Of a DNA stretch of 64,000 nucleotides, positions 36,001 through 48,835 are shown piece by piece. Within the stretch, counting starts at the first letter, position 1, and each line of letters opens with the position of its first letter. Origin of the DNA: Sinohyriopsis cumingii (Eukaryota > Mollusca > Bivalvia > Unionida > Unionidae); assembly GCA_028554795.2 (NCBI GenBank), contig JAPYKE020000037.1, forward strand, positions 6,244,001-6,308,000, given 5' to 3'. The notes under the pieces are model-generated. The model saw nothing but the letters and a program-made list of their open reading frames with translations, was not told the DNA's origin and made no database searches. The position numbers were made by a program, and so were the translations under genes.

Positions 36001-36520
36001 CCACCAGCGCAAAACACGTGTCACCAAATTCAGAATGGGAAGTCTCTATTTGAATGCGAATACAAAAGGCCCTTGACGTCCCATTCAGCATGTAGGCGCG
36101 TCAGTATTCGTACTGTTTATCATTGAGACATAGTTTGAGTACGTCCAAACCATGAGAACCATCTACAGGGGTGTGCCTGCTGTGGATACTCGGAGCCATA
36201 GTATTACCACTTCGAATGCAAATGTAATACTTCCAGAACAAATTTTCTTTCACTTGGAATTAGCTGATTTTCTGTCGTATTTGCAAACCTTTGTGAATAC
36301 GATAGTAATGCTACTTTCACCTCCTTTGTCTATCGTTATCTTCGGTGCAGGATTTCAGAAAGAGACAGAAGGAAGAAATAAAAAGTTGGTTTTACAATGT
36401 CAGAAAGAAGTAAAAGTATTTTTATGTAAGAACAACAAGAATAGGAAAGAAGAAGAAATCGAGAAGAAATCGTGAAGGATGACAAAAGAAAGAAATGCAA
36501 ACGAAACCCCTCTCATGTTA

Positions 36521-36994
36521 TAAGGACAAAATAGAAAGAAATCTGGAGTGAGAGAGAAAAAGAATTCGTACTGGATGAAAACCTTGAAATAGAAATTACG
36601 TAAAGTAACCTCCAACAATATGGTTCGTTGTAAGGGTATGTGTACACTTGCCATGGGATTTATTTACAATGTTTATGTAATAAATGATACAAAGTTGCAA
36701 AACGTGTCGCCGGACTCGGTTACGTGGTAAACATAATGCGATGTATTTAATCTTTTTTTTTTTTTTGTATTTGCTTCCTAAACCTATTTTGATGTTCTGA
36801 AAATAGATTATTAATAATTAAATATGACAATGTCCAAAGCCCATCCACCACACTCCCCCCCCCCTCGATCTCTCTCGAGCATCGTAGCAAGAGAGATATG
36901 GCCGAAATTCCATGAAAAACGACCCTCGTTTCCATTTAATAAAAGATGTATACATCATGTGTGTTCGATCATTGATACACCGTGAATACTTTAT
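36521..36994. other. Spacer, no gene recognised
   Basis: Contains a poly-T run at about 36751-36765. No assignable gene. Confidence 0.4.
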
Positions 36995-39410
<2,416 letters not shown>

Positions 39411-39774
39411 ATAGGGAAGATCCTTGTGGGACAGCATATGATTACCGATAGGGAAGATCCTTGTGGGACAGCATATGATTACCGATAGGGAAGATCCTCG
39501 TGGGACAGCATATGATTACCTATAGAGAAGATCCTAGTGGGACAGCATATGATTACCGATAGGGAAGATCCTTGTGGGACAGCATATGATTACCGATAGG
39601 GAAGATCCTTGTGGGACAGCATATGATTACCGATAGGGAAGATCCTCGTGGGACAGCATATGATTACCGATAGGGAAGATCCTTGTGGGACAGCATATGA
39701 TTACCAATAAGGAAGACCCTCGTGGGAAGCATATGATTACTGATAGGGAAGATCCTTGTGGGACAGCATATGAT
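39411..39774. repeat. 37-bp minisatellite, about 10 units, nearly perfect
   Basis: Ten head-to-tail units of 37 bp built from 'atagggaagatccttgtggg' followed by 'acagcatatgattaccg'. Most units differ by 0-2 bases (ccttg/cctcg/cctag variants). One unit has lost a base ('gggaagcatatg'). Confidence 0.97.
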
Positions 39775-40048
39775 TAATTAATCCAAATCCTCATATTCAT
39801 TTCATGAAGATTCTTCTGATCTCTGATATAATTTTTTCTGATCAAATTATTGTTTGCATCCTATTGCAATTAATCTTAAGACTTACCAGTATGTTATATA
39901 TATAGTATTAAAAGGCAGATAATAACATGTAGCAAAAAACACTATCCACTGAAATACTTTTTACGGTCTAAGTGACATAGAATCAATATCATTTATATTT
40001 GAGTTGTTGATATAAAATGAGGAATATTGGTCAGCTATCCACCCATGA

Positions 40049-40331
40049 AAATTTATAGACAGCTCCATTGTTACCAGTCCAGCAATTGATGTACACTTAT
40101 ATATCAATGGATGCTCCAAAGTATGTTTAGGTATTGATCATGGAATCAAAATTTGGTCGAATAATGATTCTCCAGCTGAGAGAAGAATTAAGTTCAAGAA
40201 ATGTAAGGACTTCGGGAAGATGAGCTGGCTGAAAGGAGTGCAAAAGGTGTTTCTTAGCACATTACATGACCTCATTACTGAAGCAAAAGTAGAAATTCTT
40301 CCGAAATGGGTCACATGTATTGTTCTTTTTT
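40049..40331 (+). other. Unassigned 94-codon open frame without ATG
   Basis: Open from just after a stop at about 40046. It includes VHLYINGCSKVCLGIDHGIK, RRIKFKKCKDFGKMSWLKGV and FLSTLHDLITEAKVEILPKW, and ends at a TGA. The composition looks more protein-like than the surrounding DNA, but no family is recognised and there is no start codon. It could be an exon or element debris. Confidence 0.25.
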
Positions 40332-41310
40332 GATCATTTTCCTCTTTGAAGGTGTCGATATGTCATGTTTACTTCATTCGGACATAGTTATGCCTGCTGA
40401 ACATTTTACATGTAAGTGAATTTATTTTCTCCACAACGCTGCATTTATATATATATAATAAAAAGCTTTATATGGATGTATGCATTACATTTGCAATCAA
40501 ATACAAATCAAAATATGAATCAGATATTTATAGAGTACTTCAGTTTTAAAATTGTAAATGTTTTGACTAAAACTATCATTCTTTCAATTTGTAGTATTTT
40601 ACTACTTATTGTTCTCATTTATTAGAAGCTAGGCACATGATAACACATACCTGGCTTAATTTAAGAAAATTTAATCTCATGATTCAATCTATGAAGTGCT
40701 CGGGTGAACATGTAAGGCAAAGGTCAAATCAGATAGCGCTAGGTTAGCCAAATCATTTACTGTTTTCACAAATATCTGGCAACAGTCACTGTACAGAGCT
40801 ACATGGAGTACTTTGAGAATTCAGTACAACCACGTGGACTTGAAGCTTCCAAAGAGTTTCCATTTACCATTTCTGGCTGCATCTTCAGATGGTTTTGTAA
40901 ATAGAACTCGTTGTGCAAATCATATGTACATACGTGTCTGGGGATTAAATTTTTTCCACTGATATCAGTTGATGTCAGTACCATAGAAGTGCCTGACATT
41001 TAAAGAAATTTTAACCTCAAAATTCAATCTAGGAAGTGATTTCTTTGTTTACCTATTGAAGGTAAAGTACAGAGGTAATCCTATTAATTGACTAGTAGCA
41101 GTGGTGGCACCTAGGTAGTAACGATAACTCACTACTTGCTCCCATTAAACCACTGATTAAGATCTTTTACACATTTATAAGTGGGTTGTTGCAATTAAAC
41201 CATATTTACAGCATTTGATGAGTGTATAATTTCTGCATTTTTTAAAACAAACCCTTACATTATGCCAATCATCTGTCAAACGTACTTGCCCTAGATCTTA
41301 TTTTAAAAGA
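40332..41310. other. Spacer, no gene recognised
   Basis: Contains two related blocks of about 42 bp in direct orientation (about 40660 and 40997; 'attcaatctatgaagtg' and 'attcaatctaggaagtg'). No gene supported. Confidence 0.35.
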
Positions 41311-41410
41311 CACTGCCATACATGCCAACCCCCGATGAGGAAAAAGTGTAATCCAAGTGGACAAAAAGAGGAATCCCATATAACATGCTAAAAATTCAAT
41401 AAACAATAAT

Positions 41411-42062
41411 TTATTTGCCCCTCTCATCTCTTAACATTTTTTTCTGCTTCAAGTTTTCATATGTAGCACGTTTAGCTTTAGAAAGCAACAGATTTTCATG
41501 TTGCATTTTAAAACACTTTGTACCAGCTGAGACCATGAATGTTTTGCACACCATTAGAGCACAAAGTACTGGGTTACTGAGCCTGGCCCTGAATTCACCT
41601 TTTTGTTTGTTAACAATACTGAACAACCTCTCACATTCAGCATTAGAATGGTAAAGAACCAATATTCCTTTCATAACCTGACAAAGAAGAGGAAATTTAC
41701 ATCTTCCAGTGATTGTGTCTTTTAGCTGGGAAATAAGGTGCCACTGCATATCAACTCTATCTGCATTAAGTATATTGTCAGGTAGAATCCCAACTTTATA
41801 CTTCAGGAATTCTCCTTTCAGATGATCCAAGGTACACAAGGATGGTAATAGAAAGGGATATCTAATGACAAAGAATCTAACACTTTGGAAGCTTTTTAAC
41901 CGTCTCTCATTTACATCAGCAACTGAAGCATTTAAAAGCACTTCATCTCCATAGGGGAATTTCTGGAGCATGTAATCACAGGCTGTAGCATAATAATCTC
42001 TAACATTATCATAAAACACCTTCACAACTAGAGTAGAATTGTGTTCTATGAATTCTCTTGCT
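41411..42062 (-). pseudogene. hAT transposase C-terminal (dimerisation) region
   Basis: Open from the ATG at 42025 down to 41411 (204 codons), with the frame extending slightly upstream. The diagnostic hAT C-terminal motif is present: FPLLCQVMKGILVLYHSNAE then CERLFSIVNKQKGEFRARL, with the conserved ERxFS and R..L residues. A basic tail follows. A full hAT transposase is about 600 residues or more. The RNase H-like catalytic core is absent here, so the protein cannot transpose on its own. It could still be a non-catalytic binding or dimerising protein if expressed. Confidence 0.88.
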
Positions 42063-42149
42063 TCTGAACCAATAGCAAGATCTTCATTATTTTTCTATAA
42101 AGAACTCGGTAAATAACACCTCTGCATTTAAAACATTCATGTCCACACT

Positions 42150-42359
42150 TTAGTTCTGCTGCAGATAAGAAGTTATCTTAGTATTGGAGTTCGTAAGACA
42201 AGCTAATTCGACGCGTTTCTTTGTTTTCAAGTGTTTCTCCACATAAAATTTACCAACATGCCCAATATTAAAATCGTTTCTGCACAGACTGCAATGAGCA
42301 TAATGCTGCCCTAGAATACAGGGACTCATACTGTTGCTTAAAACTGACCTATCATACAT
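42150..42359 (-). pseudogene. BED-type zinc finger exon or fragment of the hAT transposase
   Basis: A 69-codon frame on the minus strand reading YAHCSLCRNDFNIGHVGKFY followed by VEKHLKTKKRVEL. This is the C-x2-C...H pattern of BED fingers in hAT and ZBED proteins. The expected last His (KKH) is Arg (KKR), so zinc binding may be lost. It lies about 90 bp upstream of the dimerisation region in the same element. Confidence 0.8.
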
Positions 42360-42537
42360 GTACTATAACATGTATGACATGTCAATTTTAGGCAACGACA
42401 CGAGCCCCTGTGCCCGAGAATGGAACACTGTATTATGCCAAAAAGTGTAATCCATATAGGTTTACGCATAAGGTGTAATTTAGTGGAAAAAAACGTAATG
42501 ATTACGCCAAAATCGTAATGGTTTCATGTACGCACTG

Positions 42538-43927
42538 CTAAATCAATCCTGAAATTTATCAATGTTTTCGGACTTTTGAATGTCCACATATTTACACTGG
42601 CTTCTTTCAATCAATGAATCAATAAATATTTATAACTAAAATGGATAAGAAGTACCCATGCTGTCATTGTTACCTTCTTAATGTACAAAAGCAGAGTACT
42701 GTTTGATATTCCTATGATCTGAACATGACCCCTAACTAGTGAGCGACACAAAAGACACTAAAATGGGAAGATAACCCTAGCATGAATCTCATGACTGTTG
42801 CTCTAGTAGTCCGTGACATTTAGTTCATTAAAACTGACTGTTGTTACAATAAATGGCTTTAATGTTTAAGTTATTGCAACCAAAAATACATTAAATCTTA
42901 AAAAAACCTGAGTAACACATTGTGAGAATTATGTACTGAATTAAAATTGTATGATGCAGACCAAAATATAATAAAAAACACCACATCGTTTAATATTGAA
43001 CACTAGGAGATAGGTCAGTTCTGTGTGATTCTCACATAAACATTTCTATCTGAATCAGAGAAGCATACAAGCTGAAGTTTCATGAATGGCCTAAGGTGGA
43101 ACAAAGAAATAAAAAATGGTATCAGAAAGCAGAATGCTGCTCCATTTTAGAACTTTTTTCATCTTTCAGCTAATGCAGAATAACAATTAATCATGTTATT
43201 TTCAATATCATGAGCAAGTGAGCCAAAAACACAATAGAGACTTAACTTTCTCAAAATGAAACATTTATTGAAGAATGAAGTTGATGTCTCAAAACATTTC
43301 AAATAGTGTATGATCTGCTGTAAGCATGTCCTAAGTTACATTATTATCTGGTTAGAAGATAATGAGATTATAAAATCATAAAATACACAATGGGTAGTTA
43401 TTACTCTAAATGATTGTTTGGCTTCTCTCATCAGTTATGCAGCAAATAATCAATAGAATAACCATCAATGCTCCAGTCAGAGAGGAGTGCAAAGCTTGTT
43501 TCAGGTGAACATCTGTACAAAATCATGTATGATGTTCTTTTCTGTCTATATTGTTCACAATTAACTCCTTCTGTATGATTACTGCAACACCTGTTCCTTT
43601 TTCAAAGTATCTAAGATCTTCTGAAAAAAAGACAGAAAACAAATATAACTGGTGCACTATGATGTTTAATAAAATTAAAACTTTCTTCCAAATTTCACGT
43701 GATGCTTCTGTGATTTGTTCTATCTCATATGGATTTTACTACATAATATGACAGACACACTAACAGGGAAATGTCATCAACCAGTAATATAAATGGGTGA
43801 CATCATTATTACAAGCAAAATTTTACTAACTTACCATGCTGAAATCTATTATGGGAAGTCCATCAAAGCTAGATCTTATGCAAAGATACCGGCCATTAAA
43901 GTTATTGTGTGTGTGTGTGTGTGATTT
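42538..43927. other. Spacer, no gene recognised
   Basis: AT-rich DNA with only short frames, and a (GT)n run at about 43906-43922. Confidence 0.4.
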
Positions 43928-44138
43928 GGATTTTTAACGTAGCTTTAACAATTTTTCAGTCATATCGCTACAATGTCTCAGTGTGGCAGTTTATAGTGAT
44001 GTCTAGCACTGGGGCATCATGCTGCAGACATGTTGCATAATGTCCCACCCAGTCACATTATCCTGACACGAGGCTGACCAGTCCTAACACTAACCTCTTA
44101 ATGCTGAGTGTCAAGCGAAGCAGCTGTTAGTACCATTT
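43928..44138 (-). mobile_element. SINE-B copy, minus strand, tRNA head missing
   Basis: The reverse complement matches the SINE-B body: as read on the plus strand 'gtggcagtttatagtgatgt', 'gctgaccagtcctaacacta' and 'aacctcttaatgctgagtg'. The 3' end 'taacgtagctttaaca' agrees with the copy at 7391-7622. Confidence 0.85.
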
Positions 44139-44456
44139 TTATATATGGTTGTTTAGCAGATGGATGATGGACAGGTTTTCTCATTTTTGCCAGATAATCA
44201 AAACTACATCAATCCAAACTGTATCATAAAAACTAAACTGACATAATTTGAATACTGCAAATAGTAACATTTTAACAAGTATAACATTTTAAAGAATTTG
44301 GAGAGGAAGATAAACTGAGGAAATTATTATGTGCTGAAAATACACCTCATACATGATATCAATTACTCACTCACTTTAAATTAAGTTGATTTTAAAGCAA
44401 CTGAAAAATTGTGATGATGTTACAATATTAAGATTTAGCATAGAATTTCACATTAA

Positions 44457-45864
44457 CCCTTAAAGTGCTGTATTGTTTTGCAGTACAGGATCCCTCAGTG
44501 CTGATTTGTTTAAGAAAAAAAAGAAGAAAACTGCAGTTTTTAAATTGCATGTATTTCAATAAATATACACAACAGATACACAAACTCTTTATGAAAAATG
44601 ATGGTGGATATCTAAGCTTTAAGATTATCATCAAGGCACATGTGTAAGTTTAACATATTTGCATGTACAGGTGCAAATACAGGTAAAATGACAAGTTATG
44701 ATTGTATTTCATAAGTATTGTTGTTTGTTTTTTAATGGAAAAGTTCAAATATATAAAAGAAATATTATATTCTTTAGTAGTTCAACCATGTACATCTAAT
44801 GTCAGTCACAATATTTTATCTAAATAGTGAAATTCACAGGTAAAGAAAATGTAAAAGTTTTGTAAACATCCACTCCATGAATGTCAGTCAGTAAAATAAA
44901 TGTTCATAAACAATTTTCACTTATTTTTTAATCTAATATCAAAACTAATGTTCATAACTGGTGAATAAACCTCAGCAAATGCTTCTTTTTTTCTTCTTCA
45001 ATCATTGAGTGGATCTTGTGTAAAGGGTGTAATTTGCTTAGAACAGCTAGAAATCTTTCCCATACTCATTTTTTTGCTTAAGTATGGTGTTGATGTCACA
45101 TCAACTGTAGCCCAGTAGGAATCGAGATCAGATTTAATACCAAACCCATTGCTTTAATCAATGCAAAAAAAAAAAAAAGAGTTTTAGCTGCTCAGGTGTG
45201 ACGGGCTGCCAATGCTTCATGCGACTGTTCTCCTTCAAGTCTGCCCAGTGAACTCTCTCATCTGCATAATGATCTGTTTGATCTACTATCAGATGCAATA
45301 ACTCAGCATTAAAAAAAGTCCTAAATAGTCAATAGGTTTAGTAATTGCCATCTCTACATTTAGTTTTGAATTACCCGTGAATGCGGGATTGACAGGCATG
45401 CCATCCTTTTTTTGTCCAGCCAGCATGTACAACAGACTCCAGTTCCACGTCAATTCCTGGCTCAAAATCACTCATGGGTATTTCCATCAACACTTCACTA
45501 GCTCCAATAATTTCATCCACCTCAAATCCTTCAAAATCATTATCATCATCACTATCAGAAGCCAGCATTTGTTGCAAGAAATCACAATCATATTCAGTGT
45601 CAGCCATTTAAATTTTTTCCAGGTACCACATGCTCGAAAGCGAGTATTTGTAAAACTTCTTCACTAAATGCATAGTAAAGTACAGCGGAATGCTTGTTCT
45701 GGGCCTCTATAAACCAATCAAATATAGTTTTACAAGCAGTCATGGTGACATGAAGTAATAGGATGCATACATTGTTGTTTACCTGGAAAACGACTTAAGT
45801 TGCGACAAGCACTATGAGACATCGATCAACAGCGCAACTAATGTCGCGACTAGCACTTTAAGGG
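44457..45864 (-). mobile_element. piggyBac-type DNA transposon, internally deleted, TTAA-flanked
   Basis: Flanked on both sides by TTAA (44453-44456 and 45865-45868), the invariable piggyBac target. The terminal inverted repeats are 'cccttaaagtgct' (13 bp, perfect) at both ends. The body is about 1.4 kb and carries the N-terminal part of a transposase on the minus strand; the catalytic DDD core is missing. Confidence 0.92.
45010..45607 (-). pseudogene. piggyBac transposase N-terminal fragment
   Basis: The ATG at 45607 starts MADTEYDCDFLQQMLASDSD with an acidic stretch and NDFEGFEVDEI, typical of piggyBac/PGBD N-termini. After a frameshift near 45400 come PAFTGNSKLNVEMAITKPID and LFLMLS. Further downstream are IVDQTDHYADERVHW, NSRMKHWQPVTPEQLKLFFF and SYWATVDVTSTPYLSKKMSM, the start of the catalytic region. 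It stops before the DDD residues. A poly-T stretch at about 45166-45178 on the coding strand and several stops show decay. Confidence 0.85.
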
Positions 45865-45868
45865 TTAA

Positions 45869-47797
45869 TAATTGGGTATAAAATATCTTGCTAATCCTAT
45901 ATGCGGATGTCACAGTGTTTGCAAGCTAAAAGTGGTAATTTCACTCTCTTCCCTTCCCTCTTATCATGTTTCAAAACTTTATAATGCACAATCAAATCTG
46001 TAGACCCATATGGAAAATACCTACACAATTTGGGTGACTTTGGCACATCCACATGCTTTCACTGGTCAGAGCACAGATCACAAGATCAGCTGGCCAATGG
46101 ACCTAAAATTGACAAAGGAAACATACTATATTAGACAGTATACCAGTTTAACTATCAATGATACATTATTTACTCACTCAGGCTGCAAAGCTAAAACAAG
46201 AAGATTGTTTGTTGCATATATTCAAATACAATCAACACATCTGAAGGATAAAATAAGCAAAACAAAATTGGGACCGCATGTATTTATTATCTTATAAAGA
46301 AGCCTATACAAGGTAAAAATTGCATATTTGCAATCTACTATAGCATAAATTATACAGATAAAATAATGCAAAAGAAAAGCTTTTAGATATAAAATTTTTT
46401 TAAAAATATTATATTGTTCATATTCAAATCCTACCTAGACATAGTTTACATTTGCTTATATATAAATATTCATAAGATGAAATAGAAATAAGAAGAACAA
46501 ATAGATGTGCTTATAAAACAGGACAGCCCCATTGAAAAAAGCTACAGAGTAAAATTTGATGACAATTTTAAACATTGCTATACTTGCAGGACAATCCAAA
46601 GATGTATGCATATCCAATTGTCTATCTCACTTTTTGGGGGAGAGGGGGGAAATGTGATAACGGATTTTTTAACAAGCTGAGGGTAAAAATTTAAAAAAAC
46701 ATTTATTATACTGACAAATTTCTGTAAGGATACAAACATTTATTAAAATCCTCTGCATATAAATGCAGATAAGTCTACCAAATTTCAACAAACTCAAGTG
46801 TGAGGGTCCACATAATTTACAATTTAAAATATTTCCTGTAATGGACTAAAAACATAACCAAATCTATATCCCTGATAAAATGAGTATAATTTAATAGCTT
46901 TAAACTAAAATGGTTATATAATGGGTATATACAGATCAGGAAAAGTGAAATTCAATGACTTTTCACAGCTTCAAGTGCTCTACTTCAATTACTAATTTAA
47001 ATAAAAGAAATAAATACAAACACAATACAGAAATAAATGAATGATTAAAACAATTCTTTGTTTCCTTTTGTGTGGCTACTTTGCGCAGGAATGTCCATTT
47101 CTTCAACATCTGTTTATCTTGCACATTACGCAAAGCAGTTACTGCTGCAAGGCTGCATCTTTAATCAGCCATTTAATAAAGTCTTTGTCTTGAAGCTGAC
47201 TGTCAATGAATGTGCCTTTTCCAGGTATTTTGTGATGATTGCTCATTCAATCACAACCTTGCAAATTAATTGTCAAAGCTTGTGGAAAATTTAAAACCTT
47301 GAGAAATGAAAGAATGCACAATGTTAATAATACACTGTGCAAAGGATGCTATGCAAGATCACTTTCTTTAGAGTCTGTTAATGGGCATGACGGAAAAGCA
47401 AATCATAATTTCAGTTCCCACACAATGTAAATTAAATGACTGAAGCATACAATTTTCAATCACATTTTATTTTTAAGCAAATTTTCAAATTTCATGATTT
47501 TCAATGACCATCTTCTAGGTTAACCTTTATGCCAATTCCATAGTTACTTTCAGGATCCTTGGAAACTATGCCCCCAAGAAGGAAAATGACACTGCCTCAA
47601 CAATGTAGAATGAAATGCACAAGACTGTCATAGAGAACTTAAAAGGATATACAAATTTTTATCATCGGATAGTTCTATACTTTAAAAAAAACGATGAGTT
47701 TCGTGGTCTTTCAATTGTCGAGTTTACCACATAAATGCTTGTCTGCTTTTGTTGGGCAATTGTTGTGTTGTAGAGAACTGTCATAATTAATAAAACT
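45869..47797. other. Spacer, no gene recognised
   Basis: AT-rich DNA. Frames at 46010-46297 (+), 47058-47294 (+) and 47239-47430 (+) have no recognised domain. Confidence 0.4.
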
Positions 47798-48065
47798 GCT
47801 CCGGTGGCCTAGTGGTTAGAGCATCCACCTCGGTTGCAGGAGCTCATCGGTTCGATCCCTGGTAGAGTCATACCAAAGACTTACAAAAATGGTACTAACA
47901 GCTGCCTTGCTAGGCGCCCAGCATTAAGAGGTTAGTGTTAGGACTGGTTGGCCTGGTGTCAGGATATTGTGACTGGGTGGGACATCATGCTACATGTAGG
48001 TGGCATGATACCCGATTTCTAGCCATCACTACAAACTGTCATACTGCAGGCATCCTAGCAATTTG
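47798..48065 (+). mobile_element. SINE-B, copy with intact tRNA head
   Basis: The head 'ggtggcctagtggttagagc' (A box) and 'ggttcgatccctgg' (B box) are tRNA-like and give an internal Pol III promoter. The body contains 'cataccaaagacttacaaaa', 'ggttggcctggtgtcaggat' and 'catcactacaaactgtcata'. It is the reference for the two headless copies at 7391 and 43928. It is unrelated in sequence to SINE-A. Confidence 0.9.
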
Positions 48066-48203
48066 ACTCAAAATTCCATAATGCTGTATTAGGGTTTTAG
48101 GTCCATAAATGCCATAGCTTGCTTGCTCTGACAGTGGTATTCTGACCAAATAAATAATTGTACTTCTTAATATCAATTTTATTCTTATTTTTTCAACCGA
48201 TCA

Positions 48204-48835
48204 TAACCCTTAAAGGCTTTATAGGCTTTATAGTTTTGAAGCACATGATCCAGCAGGACTAAATTTTTTGAGAAAAGAAATGAAAAGTGCACTTTAATTT
48301 TAAATTGTCTGTAATTTAATTAGGCTTGGAATTATGTCTGCTTTACATTAAATTTTGAAATAACACTGACATTGGAGGGACTGGAAATACTATTCTTACC
48401 ATTCAGCATGTACATTGGACTCGTATTTAACACCATTTTTGAGCTCAAAATCAGTCACTGGTATCTTCATTAACACTCTCCCAGCTCCAATAAATTAGAT
48501 ATACTTCATAACCAGAAAAATCATTGTCTTCATCAGTATCAGCGGCCAGTACATGCGGAACAAAAGAAGATGTACCAAGCAGGGAATCAGCCATTTTTAT
48601 TTATCTAGGTTGGCTGTATTTTAAACGTGCACTTGTCAATCTTCCTTGTTACATGGCTTAAACTATGCCATAATGTTTGCCCAATGTGTCAATCAAATCT
48701 AGCTTAAGAACCATTGATGTCAAGCTGAAGAATACAGATGTAAACAGTTTCCTACCTGAAAAAAGACTCATGTTGCAAAAAACACGATCATACCTCTACT
48801 GTTGTGACTTAACTGAAGCACTTGAAGAGGTAATA
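48204..48835 (-). mobile_element. Second piggyBac-like copy, short and degenerate
   Basis: The left end 'acccttaaagg' resembles the 44457 terminus. On the minus strand from 48596 it reads MADSLLGTSSFVPHVLAADT then DEDNDFSGYEV, parallel to MADTEYDCDFLQQ...NDFEGFEV of the first copy. The outer region (about 48735-48830: 'acctgaaaaaagactcatgt', 'tgacttaactgaagcacttg') matches the right end of the first copy (45780-45860). The TTAA flanks are degraded. Confidence 0.7.

Larger units (their letters stand above)
30095..36520 (+). repeat. Segmental duplication, copy 2 (contains the GPCR pseudogene)
   Basis: A direct-orientation counterpart of 2545-6540, longer because of insertions. About 1.3 kb is added at 30420-32160 (SINE-A fragment and a transposase-like remnant), about 0.5 kb at 33620-34270, and about 1 kb at 35095-36080 (locally repeated DNA). 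It lacks the 175-bp inverted-repeat element and the large (CA)n(TA)n tract of copy 1. Confidence 0.85.
41311..42537 (-). mobile_element. hAT-family DNA transposon, internally deleted
   Basis: The ends form an imperfect inverted repeat: left 'cactgccatacatgccaacc', right end reverse complement 'cagtgcgtacatgaaacc'. The 8-bp flanks 'ttaaaaga' and 'ctaaatca' agree at 5 of 8 positions, as expected for an old 8-bp hAT duplication. The interior carries, on the minus strand, a BED-like finger and the C-terminal hAT dimerisation region, but not the catalytic middle. Confidence 0.7.

Noticed and set aside
39411-39774. CRISPR-like array
   Set aside because: There are no unique spacers. The entire 37-bp unit repeats, so it is a minisatellite in a eukaryotic genome.
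47798-47870. Possible tRNA gene (A box and B box well preserved)
   Set aside because: It continues directly into the SINE-B body shared with two other loci.
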